64,000 nucleotides of DNA, from contig JAAFJL010000003.1 of NCBI GenBank assembly GCA_013298865.1, positions 1 through 64,000 on the forward strand, read 5' to 3'. This document shows, piece by piece, positions 1 through 7,958 of the stretch (positions are counted from its first letter, which is position 1; the number at the start of each line of letters is the position of its first letter). The position numbers and the translations under genes were made by a program. The stretch comes from Cytophagales bacterium. Its GTDB lineage: Bacteria; Bacteroidota; Bacteroidia; Cytophagales; Spirosomataceae. The notes under the pieces were generated by a model. That model made no database searches and was not told where the DNA came from. It saw only the letters and a program-made list of their open reading frames with translations.

Positions 1-1128
1 CTAATCATAATCATACAATCCCCATTTGTCCATTACTTTTACCATTCTGTCGAAATAATATTTGCCTCCTTTGTGGCAATAGCCTCTATCGCCAATGGCA
101 TAAATAAAAGTATAAGCTGCTTCTTTTTTCTCGATTCCTGCGGCAATATTTCGCTGATAGGCTTTCGCAATATCACTGTAATCTTTTTTCCATTGTCCAG
201 TTTTGTGCAGAAAAACTTCTTCAACCAAAAATTCCATCGACTCACGTCTCGAACGAAATAATTTGTACCAATTATCAGGTCTTTTGGTTTCGTCGTAAAT
301 CAATTGCCCTGTTTCAGTTTTACGAATTACTTTTGCAAATCCATCATTTTCATCTGGTTGACCAATTAACTGAAATGCGTTTGACGAATTGCCATTCCAT
401 TGTTTTATTCCGAAAAAATTGTTCGCAAAAACTGCTGTACGGCTATATCCGTAGCCACTTTCCAAGGCACACATTGCCATAATTACACTGGCAGGAACAT
501 TGTATTGGTCTGACAATTCCATGGCATCTCCACTGATTTCATCCACAAATTTTTTGGATTCCGCTGCCGTAGGATGCCCCGTTGCTGTATTATAAACATT
601 GTCATTTTTGCCATTTATTTCATCTTCGGCTGGTATTGGTGGAAATGCTAATCCATTCTTTTTCAGAAGATTAGGAGTCATATCTTCTTTTTTTGTAACA
701 AACTTTGCTTTTGGAGTTTCTTCTTCTGAATCACCAATTTTATAGTAAATTGTTGCCTTTTTAGCTTTTTGTTCGGAAGGGTTTTTTACAACAATATTTC
801 CTAAAAGTTCACTCAGGACTTGTCCAGATTTGTCTAAGCCGACAAACTTCATTTTTTTCTGACTCGGAAAATTAAACACAAATTTCAGATTGGCTTTATT
901 TTTTTGAACCTGAGTTGAACCCAAACTTTTTCCATCAGAAAATATCCTGATTTTATGTACATTATCGCCTGCAACGAAAGCAAAATGTACTTCCTGACCC
1001 ATCAAAACTATCGGAGGATATTCAGCTAATATACCCGTTCGATTGAATTTCTTTTCCCTGAATGATAACGAAATAATGAGGATTGAAAGCACCGCCGCCA
1101 CAATTCCAATTTTAAAATACTGTCTCAT
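1..1128 (-). CDS. Glucosaminidase-domain cell-wall hydrolase
   Basis: This 375-residue protein probably cleaves peptidoglycan glycan strands in the periplasm. A membrane anchor or uncleaved signal lies at residues 7-23, followed by a 170-residue linker region. The glucosaminidase (FlgJ/LytD-like) domain covers about 190-375. The segment ASVIMAMCALESGYGYSRTA carries the likely catalytic Glu at 223, and the motif NNFFGIKQW follows, as in the mannosyl-glycoprotein endo-beta-N-acetylglucosaminidase family. The gene is complete; its stop codon is the first three bases of the window. The family call is from motifs; the extra N-terminal region (about 40-130) is not recognised and may be a beta-sandwich. 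Confidence 0.85.
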   Translation of the reverse strand: MRQYFKIGIVAAVLSILIISLSFREKKFNRTGILAEYPPIVLMGQEVHFAFVAGDNVHKIRIFSDGKSLGSTQVQKNKANLKFVFNFPSQKKMKFVGLDKSGQVLSELLGNIVVKNPSEQKAKKATIYYKIGDSEEETPKAKFVTKKEDMTPNLLKKNGLAFPPIPAEDEINGKNDNVYNTATGHPTAAESKKFVDEISGDAMELSDQYNVPASVIMAMCALESGYGYSRTAVFANNFFGIKQWNGNSSNAFQLIGQPDENDGFAKVIRKTETGQLIYDETKRPDNWYKLFRSRRESMEFLVEEVFLHKTGQWKKDYSDIAKAYQRNIAAGIEKKEAAYTFIYAIGDRGYCHKGGKYYFDRMVKVMDKWGLYDYD

Positions 1129-1463
1129 AAATAATTATTACACCATCCCTTTGCAAGAAAATGGAAGGCAAGTTTTAGAAATTATTAAGACAAAGTAGGG
1201 TACAAGAAATTTTCCAAAAATCAGAGAAAGATTTTTAGAAAAAATGTTGATTAGCGGAAACGGGGCGGAAAGTTGAAAGGGTGTGAGATTTAATAATTGT
1301 TGATTTTTGAATTGTTGATTTGTTGAAAAAAGTCAGAATACAACAACAATTACAACATAAGCAACAAGAATCATGCCTTTGCAGAACTTAAAAAGAGGGA
1401 TTTTGATTTAAAACGACAAGAACTTGCCGAACGTATGGATTATTGAGTAAACGGTGAATTATA
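1129..1463. other. Gene-free spacer with TTG/CAA word repeats
   Basis: No convincing gene is present in these 335 bases. From about 1291 to 1373 the spacer has ATTGTTG-type words followed by their reverse complement CAACAA-type words, a degenerate version of the inverted short-word arrays seen elsewhere in the window. From 1372 to 1446 one frame reads a basic and acidic peptide (NHAFAELKKRDF..., stop TGA at 1444) without a start codon. That could be a remnant of a gene 3' end, but it is too short to assign. Confidence 0.4.
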
Positions 1464-2483
1464 CTAATGAAATTGTGTTTCGGCTTCTTTTAAGACTTGC
1501 GTTAGTTGTGTGATTTCAATATCAAAACCACATTTGAAGTGTCCTTTTGGGCAAGTTTTATGTCCGTGAAGTCCGCAAGGGCGACAGTCAAGTTTTGTGC
1601 CAACTTCGACAATCCTTGAAAAATCGGAGAGTGGTCCAAAGCCAAAATCAGGAATGGTAGAACAATAAATTGCACAAACAGGGGCGTTTGTAGCAGAACA
1701 AAGGTGCATCGGTGCGGAGTCATTTACGTAGTTCAAAACTGCACCTTCCATGAGTTTGGCGGATTGTAGAAAATTAAGTTTTCCTGCTAAGTTCTTGATA
1801 GATTTATGAGAAGATTGATTAATGATTCTTTCACAGGCTTCCGTATCACTTCCTGCTCCCATGAGATAAATTTTATAATCTGCTGAAATAGCATTTATCA
1901 ATTTAACCCACTGATTTTCAGGAAATTGCTTTGTAAACCAAACAGAAGTTGGAGCTAAACAGATATATTTTTGGGATAATCCTTCTGGAAACTTATGGCT
2001 TAAATCAGTAGTTTCAACAAATAATTTTGGTCTAAAAACTGTCTCATCACACAAGCCAACTAATAGTTTTGTATTACGTTCTACTTCATGAACTCCAGGC
2101 TGAATTTGGTGTTTTATTTTCTGAGAAAACAAAAAAGAGAAAGGATTTTTATCGAAGCCGATTTTGGTTTTTCCTTTAGAAAATGCCGTAAAGAAACCCA
2201 TTGTAGCAAATCTTTGAAGGCAAACGACAAAATCATATTGTCGATTTCTGACAGTTTTTAATAAAGAAAACAGGCTTTTGTATTTTGATTTTTTATCCCA
2301 AATTAAAACTTCTCTCACCTTTGGATTACCCGAAAATAAACCTTCGTTTCCTTTACGCAATAAAAAATCTATCTGATAATCAGGGAGTTGACTCGCTATT
2401 TTTTCTACTAATGCCGTTGCTAAAATGACGTCCCCAATAAAGGCAGTTTGGATGAGTAGGATATTTCTCTGAGAATTATTCAT
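1464..2483 (-). CDS. Glycosyltransferase family 9 (heptosyltransferase-like)
   Basis: This 339-residue cytoplasmic enzyme probably transfers a sugar (heptose in the classic family) from ADP-sugar to lipopolysaccharide core. The N-terminal motif AFIGDVILAT (about 14-23) is the GT9 phosphate-binding loop. The C-terminal Rossmann half has APTSVWFTKQFPENQW and the NDSAPMHLCSA motif, which binds the donor in WaaC/WaaF-type enzymes. A Cys-rich segment near 298-318 (DCRPCGLHGHKTCPKGHFKC) could bind metal. Family assignment is firm; the exact acceptor is unknown. The gene stands alone, with a heptamer repeat spacer upstream. Confidence 0.88.
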   Translation of the reverse strand: MNNSQRNILLIQTAFIGDVILATALVEKIASQLPDYQIDFLLRKGNEGLFSGNPKVREVLIWDKKSKYKSLFSLLKTVRNRQYDFVVCLQRFATMGFFTAFSKGKTKIGFDKNPFSFLFSQKIKHQIQPGVHEVERNTKLLVGLCDETVFRPKLFVETTDLSHKFPEGLSQKYICLAPTSVWFTKQFPENQWVKLINAISADYKIYLMGAGSDTEACERIINQSSHKSIKNLAGKLNFLQSAKLMEGAVLNYVNDSAPMHLCSATNAPVCAIYCSTIPDFGFGPLSDFSRIVEVGTKLDCRPCGLHGHKTCPKGHFKCGFDIEITQLTQVLKEAETQFH

Positions 2484-2527
2484 TTAGTATGATAGTATGA
2501 CTAATTTTACAATATAAAGGATGTCTC

Positions 2528-2617
2528 AAGTATTTAGTATTAAGTACCAAGTATTAGAAAAGGATTTTACAGTTTTTCAAAGACTTAGGACTTAATACAT
2601 AATACTTTGTACATCAT
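2528..2617. repeat. Inverted heptamer array (AAGTATT type)
   Basis: Four in-phase 7-base words start at 2528 (AAGTATT, TAGTATT, AAGTACC, AAGTATT). After a 27-base centre come reverse-oriented words from 2583 (ACTTAGG, ACTTAAT, ACATAAT, ACTTTGT, ACATCAT). The array fills the spacer between the divergently oriented GT9 and M16 genes, so it may sit within their promoter regions. Confidence 0.65.
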
Positions 2618-2632
2618 CCTCAACAAAAATAC

Positions 2633-3868
2633 ATGGAAGGAATCGACATTTTTACACTACCGAACGGCATTCGTATCGTACACAGGCAAGTTACGCACAC
2701 CCAAATTTCGCACATTGCGATTATGCTCGACATGGGTTCTCGTGACGAAAAACCGCACCAACAAGGTTTGGCACATTTCTGGGAACACCTCGCCTTCAAA
2801 GGAACGAAAAAACGCTCTTCCTTGCAAATAATTAATCGACTCGAAATCGTTGGGGGCGAATTGAACGCTTATACAACCAAAGAAAAAATCTGTTTTCATG
2901 CTTCGATGTTGACCCAACATTACGAACGTGCCTTAGATTTATTAACCGATATTACTTTCCACTCTACTTTTCCAGACAAACAATTAGAAAAAGAACGCAA
3001 TGTTATCCTCGAAGAAATGGCAATGTACTATGATTCGCCAGAAGATGCCATTCAGGATGATTTTGATGAAATTCTTTTTCCAGACCATCAGTTAGGTAAA
3101 AATATCTTGGGTAATCAGGACAGTGTTTCTAATTTTAGCAGGGAAGATTTGAATAATTTTATCTTGGAAAATCTTGATACAGAGAGGATTATCTTTTCAT
3201 CAATTGGAAAAATGACATCTCAGCAAGTAAAGAAAGTAGCAGAAAAATATTTCAAAGATATTCCTACAAAGCGTTCTAATTTAATCAGAAATCCAGTAGA
3301 AAAGTATATTCCTACACACACAGTTGTCAACCGAGGCATCACACAGGCACACGTTGCCATTGGGCGACCGTCTTATGCCATTGCGGACGACAAGCGTTTG
3401 CCTTTTTTTACTTTGGTGAATCTTTTGGGTGGTCCAGGCATGAATTCAAGACTGAATCTTTCTGTGCGAGAACGTCATGCTTTAGTTTATTCTATTGATG
3501 CGACTTTTAACCCATATATCGACACTGGTTTTTGGGGAATTTATTTTGGAACAGAACCCAAGCAAGTCAAGAAAGCGATGTCATTGATTCACCAAGAACT
3601 GAAAAAATTGAGAGAAGTAACGCTAACGCAAACGCAACTTTTCAATAATCAACAGCAACTGATTGGGCAATTGGCAATGGCAGAGGAAGGCAATATGAAT
3701 TTTATGTTGATGATGGCAAAAAGCCTTCTGGATTTAGAAAGAATCGATTCATTGGATGAACTTTTTGTACAAATGCAAAAAGTTACCGCTCTGGATATTA
3801 GGGACTTAGCCAACGAAATGTTCCAAGAAGATGAAATAAGTAGTTTGACTTTTATGCCAGAAAATTAA
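2633..3868 (+). CDS. M16 family zinc peptidase (pitrilysin/processing-peptidase type)
   Basis: This is a 411-residue single-unit M16 metallopeptidase. The inverted zinc motif HxxEH is present as H48-F-W-E51-H52, and the distal zinc ligand fits Glu128 in VILEEMAMYYD, giving the usual spacing of about 76 residues. The N-terminal FTLPNGIRIVHR and later ERHALVYSIDATF are typical of the family. There is no signal peptide, so a cytoplasmic role in degrading peptides is likely (inference). It lies 10 bases upstream of the HemW-like gene and the two are probably cotranscribed. Confidence 0.92.
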   Translation: MEGIDIFTLPNGIRIVHRQVTHTQISHIAIMLDMGSRDEKPHQQGLAHFWEHLAFKGTKKRSSLQIINRLEIVGGELNAYTTKEKICFHASMLTQHYERALDLLTDITFHSTFPDKQLEKERNVILEEMAMYYDSPEDAIQDDFDEILFPDHQLGKNILGNQDSVSNFSREDLNNFILENLDTERIIFSSIGKMTSQQVKKVAEKYFKDIPTKRSNLIRNPVEKYIPTHTVVNRGITQAHVAIGRPSYAIADDKRLPFFTLVNLLGGPGMNSRLNLSVRERHALVYSIDATFNPYIDTGFWGIYFGTEPKQVKKAMSLIHQELKKLREVTLTQTQLFNNQQQLIGQLAMAEEGNMNFMLMMAKSLLDLERIDSLDELFVQMQKVTALDIRDLANEMFQEDEISSLTFMPEN

Positions 3869-3878
3869 CCCCAAACAT

Positions 3879-5000
3879 TTGCATTTATACATCCACATAC
3901 CATTTTGCAGACAAGCCTGCCATTATTGTGATTTTCATTTTAGCACATCGCTTTCTCAGAAAAAAACAATGGTAGAAAGCATTGCGAAAGAAATAGAAAT
4001 TCAAGCTAACTATCTAAAAAACAAAACATTACGAACGGTTTATTTCGGAGGAGGCACTCCATCGCTTTTGGACGAAGAAGAGTTCAATATTATTTTTGAG
4101 CAAATCCATAAAACCTTTTCTTTCGACCCAAATCCAGAAATTACACTTGAAGCAAATCCAGATGATTTGACGCTTGAAAAATTGAAATTATTCAGAAAAG
4201 TAGGAATCAATCGCTTGAGTATTGGCGTGCAATCGTTTGACGAGAATCATTTGAAATTACTTCATCGGGTACATAATGCACAAGAGTCTGAGACTTGTAT
4301 AAAATTGGCACAAGATACTGGTTATCAGAATCTTACGATTGATTTAATTTATGGAATTCCTGCTTTAAATCATGATATTTGGCAAAAAGATTTAGAAAAA
4401 GCAACTAATTTTGGCGTAAATCATATCTCTGCGTATTGCCTAACAATTGAACCAAAAACTGTTTTTGGGAAATGGTTAAAACAGGGTAAAATTCAAGTAA
4501 TTGATGATGATTTTTCATCTGAACAATATGATTTATTAACTGCACATTTAGGAAAAAATAATTTCGAGCAGTACGAGATTTCTAATTTTGCAAAAAACGA
4601 ACAATACGCTCGCCATAATTCCAGTTATTGGCAACAAGAAGAATATCTTGGCGTTGGTCCTTCTGCCCATAGTTTTGATGGTGAAAGTAGACAATTTAAT
4701 ATTTCAAATAATCAAAAATATATTCAGGCTTTGGCAAAAAATAGTTTGAATTTTGAAAAAGAAATATTGTCTAAAGAAGATAAAACTAACGAATATTTAA
4801 TGACTGGACTGAGAAGCAAATGGGGAGTTAATCTTTTAAAAATCAGAGATTTACTGAGTTTTTCATTACAAGATATTCGAGAAAAAGAGTTAACTTTTTA
4901 CTTAGAAAATAATACTTTAATTTTAGAAGAAAATATTCTAATGCTTAGTCCAAAAGGCAAATTATTAGCAGACAGAGTAGCCTCAGAGTTATTTGTTTAA
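3879..5000 (+). CDS. hemW: HemW-like radical SAM protein (oxygen-independent coproporphyrinogen oxidase family)
   Basis: This 373-residue protein has the radical SAM CxxxCxxC motif at C10, C14 and C17 (IHIPFCRQACHYCDF), which binds the 4Fe-4S cluster. GGGTPS at 57-62 is the SAM-binding element and FGVNHISAYCLTIEP follows later. HemW proteins are heme chaperones rather than true oxidases in most bacteria; the extended N terminus expected of HemN is missing here, which supports HemW. The start is an unusual TTG at 3879, only 10 bases after the M16 stop; no in-frame ATG lies between, and the resulting N terminus HLYIHIPFC matches the family. Confidence 0.88.
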   Translation: MHLYIHIPFCRQACHYCDFHFSTSLSQKKTMVESIAKEIEIQANYLKNKTLRTVYFGGGTPSLLDEEEFNIIFEQIHKTFSFDPNPEITLEANPDDLTLEKLKLFRKVGINRLSIGVQSFDENHLKLLHRVHNAQESETCIKLAQDTGYQNLTIDLIYGIPALNHDIWQKDLEKATNFGVNHISAYCLTIEPKTVFGKWLKQGKIQVIDDDFSSEQYDLLTAHLGKNNFEQYEISNFAKNEQYARHNSSYWQQEEYLGVGPSAHSFDGESRQFNISNNQKYIQALAKNSLNFEKEILSKEDKTNEYLMTGLRSKWGVNLLKIRDLLSFSLQDIREKELTFYLENNTLILEENILMLSPKGKLLADRVASELFV

Positions 5001-5041
5001 AAGCAATTTCTTTGCTTTCAAGTTGAAAAGTTACAGAGAAT

Positions 5042-5080
5042 AAATTTTCAAATTCACTAATTTCCAAATTTTCAAATTCA
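5042..5080. repeat. Short AAATTTTCAAATTCA direct repeat
   Basis: The 15-base word AAATTTTCAAATTCA occurs at 5042-5056 and 5066-5080 in the 90-base spacer before mtgA. It is one of several AT-rich word repeats in the spacers; similar words (GATTTGGAAATT) occur at about 46405-46460 and 52952-52985. Confidence 0.6.
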
Positions 5081-5090
5081 TTGCTAAGTT

Positions 5091-5885
5091 ATGGCAAAAA
5101 ATATCTTACGAACTCCTCCAGAAACCCCAAAAATCGCTCAACCAAAATTGAGTTTATGGCAACGTTTCCGAGTATTTCGTGAAAACTCTTCTATTTATCG
5201 TTGGGTACTCAAAAAAATTTATCGGGGGATGCTCTACTTTTTCGGTATTTCTCTCGTTTGGGTAATTGTATTGAAGTTTGTACCAGTTTGGATTACACCA
5301 ACCATGATTGACCGAAAATTTGATGCAATTGCAGACGGAAAAAATTCTGAAATTCATTCAGATTGGACACCTTACGAAGATATTTCAAAAGAAGCCGCTT
5401 TAGCAGTTGTGGCATCAGAAGACCAACTTTTTCCTCAACATTTTGGCTTTGATTTTGATGCCATGTGGGGAGCATTCAAGCATAATTGGAAAGGGAAACG
5501 CATCAAAGGAGCAAGTACAATTTCGCAACAGGTAGCTAAAAATGTGTTCTTGTGGCAGGGTAGGAGCTATATTAGAAAGGTTTTGGAAGTATATTTTACT
5601 TTTTTGATTGAAGTTATTTGGGGAAAAGAACGAATCTTGGAAGTGTATCTGAACGTAGCAGAAACAGGTAAAATGACTTTTGGAGTTGAAGCTGCATCTC
5701 AACGTTTTTATGGACATTCAGCAAATAATATTTCCAGAAGTGAAGCTGCCAGAATTGCAGCGGTTTTGCCAAGTCCCAATCGTTTTTCAATAGCCAATCC
5801 TTCAAGCTATGTGCAGAGGAGAACCAATTTTATTGTTCGACAAATGAGAGGCTTAGGTGGTAAAGCCTACATCAGTAAAATGTAG
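5091..5885 (+). CDS. mtgA: Monofunctional peptidoglycan transglycosylase
   Basis: This GT51-family enzyme polymerises lipid II into glycan strands at the outer face of the inner membrane. Its 264 residues include one transmembrane helix at about 44-63 and a GT51 domain from about 95 to the end. The catalytic Glu is E110 in VVASEDQLFPQHFGFD, and KGASTISQQVAKNVFLW (139-155) is the second hallmark motif. No transpeptidase domain follows, hence monofunctional MtgA. The N terminus is longer than in E. coli by a Pro-rich cytoplasmic tail. Confidence 0.95.
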   Translation: MAKNILRTPPETPKIAQPKLSLWQRFRVFRENSSIYRWVLKKIYRGMLYFFGISLVWVIVLKFVPVWITPTMIDRKFDAIADGKNSEIHSDWTPYEDISKEAALAVVASEDQLFPQHFGFDFDAMWGAFKHNWKGKRIKGASTISQQVAKNVFLWQGRSYIRKVLEVYFTFLIEVIWGKERILEVYLNVAETGKMTFGVEAASQRFYGHSANNISRSEAARIAAVLPSPNRFSIANPSSYVQRRTNFIVRQMRGLGGKAYISKM

Positions 5886-5933
5886 TGAAAAGTATTCAAA
5901 CAATAATTACCTTAAAAGGGAAATAGAACTTTC

Positions 5934-5978
5934 AAAAAAATAAGCCTGATTTCGAGATAGAAATCAGGCTTATTTTTT
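5934..5978. terminator. Bidirectional terminator between mtgA and thrB
   Basis: A perfect 13-bp stem (5941-5953 with 5960-5972, TAAGCCTGATTTC) and a 6-base loop are flanked by an A-run on the left and a T-run on the right. It should stop both convergent transcripts. The right T-run overlaps the thrB stop codon. Confidence 0.9.
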
Positions 5979-6915
5979 ATCCCAACACCACTGGTCCCGC
6001 CTGATTAATACCCGAAACGTAACATTCAGAACCTATTCCTACCTTTGCAAAACCATCTTGCATTGCTTTCCCGACCCGATTTGCAGTGAATAAATCTTTT
6101 GATAAAGCAAACATCGAAGGACCAGAACCAGAAATTGAACAGCCTAAAGCACCGTTTTCAAGTGCAGCGTTTTTTACCTCATCGAACTGAGGAATTAAAA
6201 TCGAACGAATCGGTTCAATGATAACATCAACCAAACTTCTTGAAATTAAATCATAATCTGGTAACATCAATCCTGCTACTAACCCTGCTACATTTCCCAT
6301 TTGAGTAATGGCATTTTTCAAAGAAATCTCTCTTTTCAAAATATTCCGAGCATCCTTCGTATTTACTTCAATATGTGGATGTACAATGGTTGCGTAAAGT
6401 TCTTTGGGCGTTTTTATTTGAATAATATCTAAAGGTTCGTACGAACGAATCACTACAAAACCTCCCATCAAACTCGGACCTACATTATCCGCATGGGCAG
6501 CCCCACAAGCAATACGCTCGCCTTCCATTGCAAAAGGCAATAAGTCTTTCTGTGCTAAAGGTTTGCCCATCAGTTCGTTAGCGGCAAAAACACCTGCAAC
6601 CGCAGATGCAGCCGAAGAACCTAAGCCAGAACCTAAAGGCATTAATTTCTTGAGATTCATTTCAAAACCCTGTCCCTCTTCCCCGATTGCCTCTAAAAAT
6701 TTAAGAATAGCAATACCTGCAGTATTTTTATGTGCATCTAAAGGCAATCGGCCATCGTCACCTTCAATGGAGTTAATTTTAACACCTTTAGTATTAGATT
6801 TTTTCAAGATTAACTCATCCCCAGGGTTATCAACAGCAAACCCGAAAATATCAAATCCACAAGCTACATTGGCAACTGTTGCAGGGGCAAAAACTTTTAT
6901 TGAATTATTGGTCAT
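5977..6915 (-). CDS. thrB: Homoserine kinase
   Basis: This GHMP-family kinase phosphorylates homoserine in threonine biosynthesis. The ATP-binding loop PLGSGLGSSAAS is at 93-104 of 312 residues, and the N-terminal ATVANVACGFDIFGFAVD is typical of ThrB. Near the C terminus, GCSISGSGPSMFAL is the third GHMP motif. Usual thr neighbours (thrA, thrC) are not next to it in this window: upstream is the divergent suf operon. Confidence 0.95.
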   Translation of the reverse strand: MTNNSIKVFAPATVANVACGFDIFGFAVDNPGDELILKKSNTKGVKINSIEGDDGRLPLDAHKNTAGIAILKFLEAIGEEGQGFEMNLKKLMPLGSGLGSSAASAVAGVFAANELMGKPLAQKDLLPFAMEGERIACGAAHADNVGPSLMGGFVVIRSYEPLDIIQIKTPKELYATIVHPHIEVNTKDARNILKREISLKNAITQMGNVAGLVAGLMLPDYDLISRSLVDVIIEPIRSILIPQFDEVKNAALENGALGCSISGSGPSMFALSKDLFTANRVGKAMQDGFAKVGIGSECYVSGINQAGPVVLG

Positions 6916-7105
6916 TTAATTATTAATTTCAAAAAATAAGGTATTTACTCGTTAAATATCATACAAAATCAAGAATCCTGCCATTTTAGCATTTGAGATT
7001 CCATTCCACGAAGTTACAGAATTTTATTTTCTCTCTAAATTTTCATTAATATCAAGACTATACGCAAACTTTTTTTCCTTGCTTAGAGTTGTTCTAAATA
7101 AACAC

Positions 7106-7145
7106 TTGGAAAGCAAAAGTGTAAAACGTAATTTTGTATTACGTT
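7106..7145 (+). promoter_or_regulatory. suf operon promoter with overlapping inverted repeat
   Basis: A -33 TTG (7106-7108) and a -7 TAATTTTG (7129-7136) fit the Bacteroidota promoter TTG-N17-23-TAnnTTTG with 20 bases between. A perfect 7-bp inverted repeat, AACGTAA at 7125-7131 and TTACGTT at 7139-7145, overlaps the -7 box. This is where a repressor would bind. Which regulator (an iron-sulfur or redox sensor would be natural) cannot be seen from the sequence. Confidence 0.65.
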
Positions 7146-7175
7146 AAATCATGAAAATACAAATAATACAACATA

Positions 7176-7934
7176 ATGTTAAAAATCAGCAATTTACAGG
7201 CTAAAATTGGAGATAAAGAAATTCTAAAGGGGTTAAATTTGGAAGTTAAAGCAGGCGAAGTTCATGCTATAATGGGACCGAATGGTGCGGGAAAAAGTAC
7301 CCTGGCATCCGTATTAGCAGGACGTGAAACCTACGAAGTTACAGGTGGAGAAGTAGATTTTGAAGGGGAAGATTTATTGGAACTTGCTCCAGAAGAGCGA
7401 GCGGCTAAAGGAGTTTTCTTGGCTTTTCAGTATCCCGTAGAAATTCCAGGTGTTTCAACGACTAATTTCTTGAAAACGGCGGTAAATGAAATGCGTAAAT
7501 ACCGTGGTGAAGAGGCGATGGATGCGGTGCAGTTTTTGAAGATGTATAAAGAGAAAATGAAGATTGTCAACATTGACCAATCTTTGTTGAATCGTTCATT
7601 GAACGAAGGTTTTTCTGGTGGTGAAAAAAAGCGTAACGAAATCTTCCAAATGGCGGTTTTGAATCCGAAATTAGCTATCTTAGATGAAACAGATTCTGGG
7701 CTTGATATTGATGCCTTACGCATTGTGGCTGAGGGAGTTAACAAATTAAAATCTGCGGATAATGCAACAATTGTTATCACTCACTACCAACGTCTATTGG
7801 ATTTTATAGTTCCAGATTTTGTTCACGTTTTATACAAAGGGCGTATCGTGAAATCAGGCACAAAAGAATTGGCTTTGGAGTTGGAAGAAAGAGGGTATGA
7901 TTGGATTAAGGAGGAGTTAGGAGAGACGGTTTAA
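7176..7934 (+). CDS. sufC: Fe-S cluster assembly ATPase SufC
   Basis: SufC is the cytoplasmic ABC-type ATPase of the SufBCD scaffold that builds iron-sulfur clusters. The 252-residue sequence has Walker A GPNGAGKST at 34-42, the signature FSGGEKKR at 146-153 and Walker B LAILDE at 166-171 followed by TDSGLDIDALR, all diagnostic of SufC. It is the first gene after the promoter. The usual upstream partner sufB is absent here. Confidence 0.97.
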   Translation: MLKISNLQAKIGDKEILKGLNLEVKAGEVHAIMGPNGAGKSTLASVLAGRETYEVTGGEVDFEGEDLLELAPEERAAKGVFLAFQYPVEIPGVSTTNFLKTAVNEMRKYRGEEAMDAVQFLKMYKEKMKIVNIDQSLLNRSLNEGFSGGEKKRNEIFQMAVLNPKLAILDETDSGLDIDALRIVAEGVNKLKSADNATIVITHYQRLLDFIVPDFVHVLYKGRIVKSGTKELALELEERGYDWIKEELGETV

Positions 7935-7958
7935 TTGCTTACAAAGATTAAAATTACC

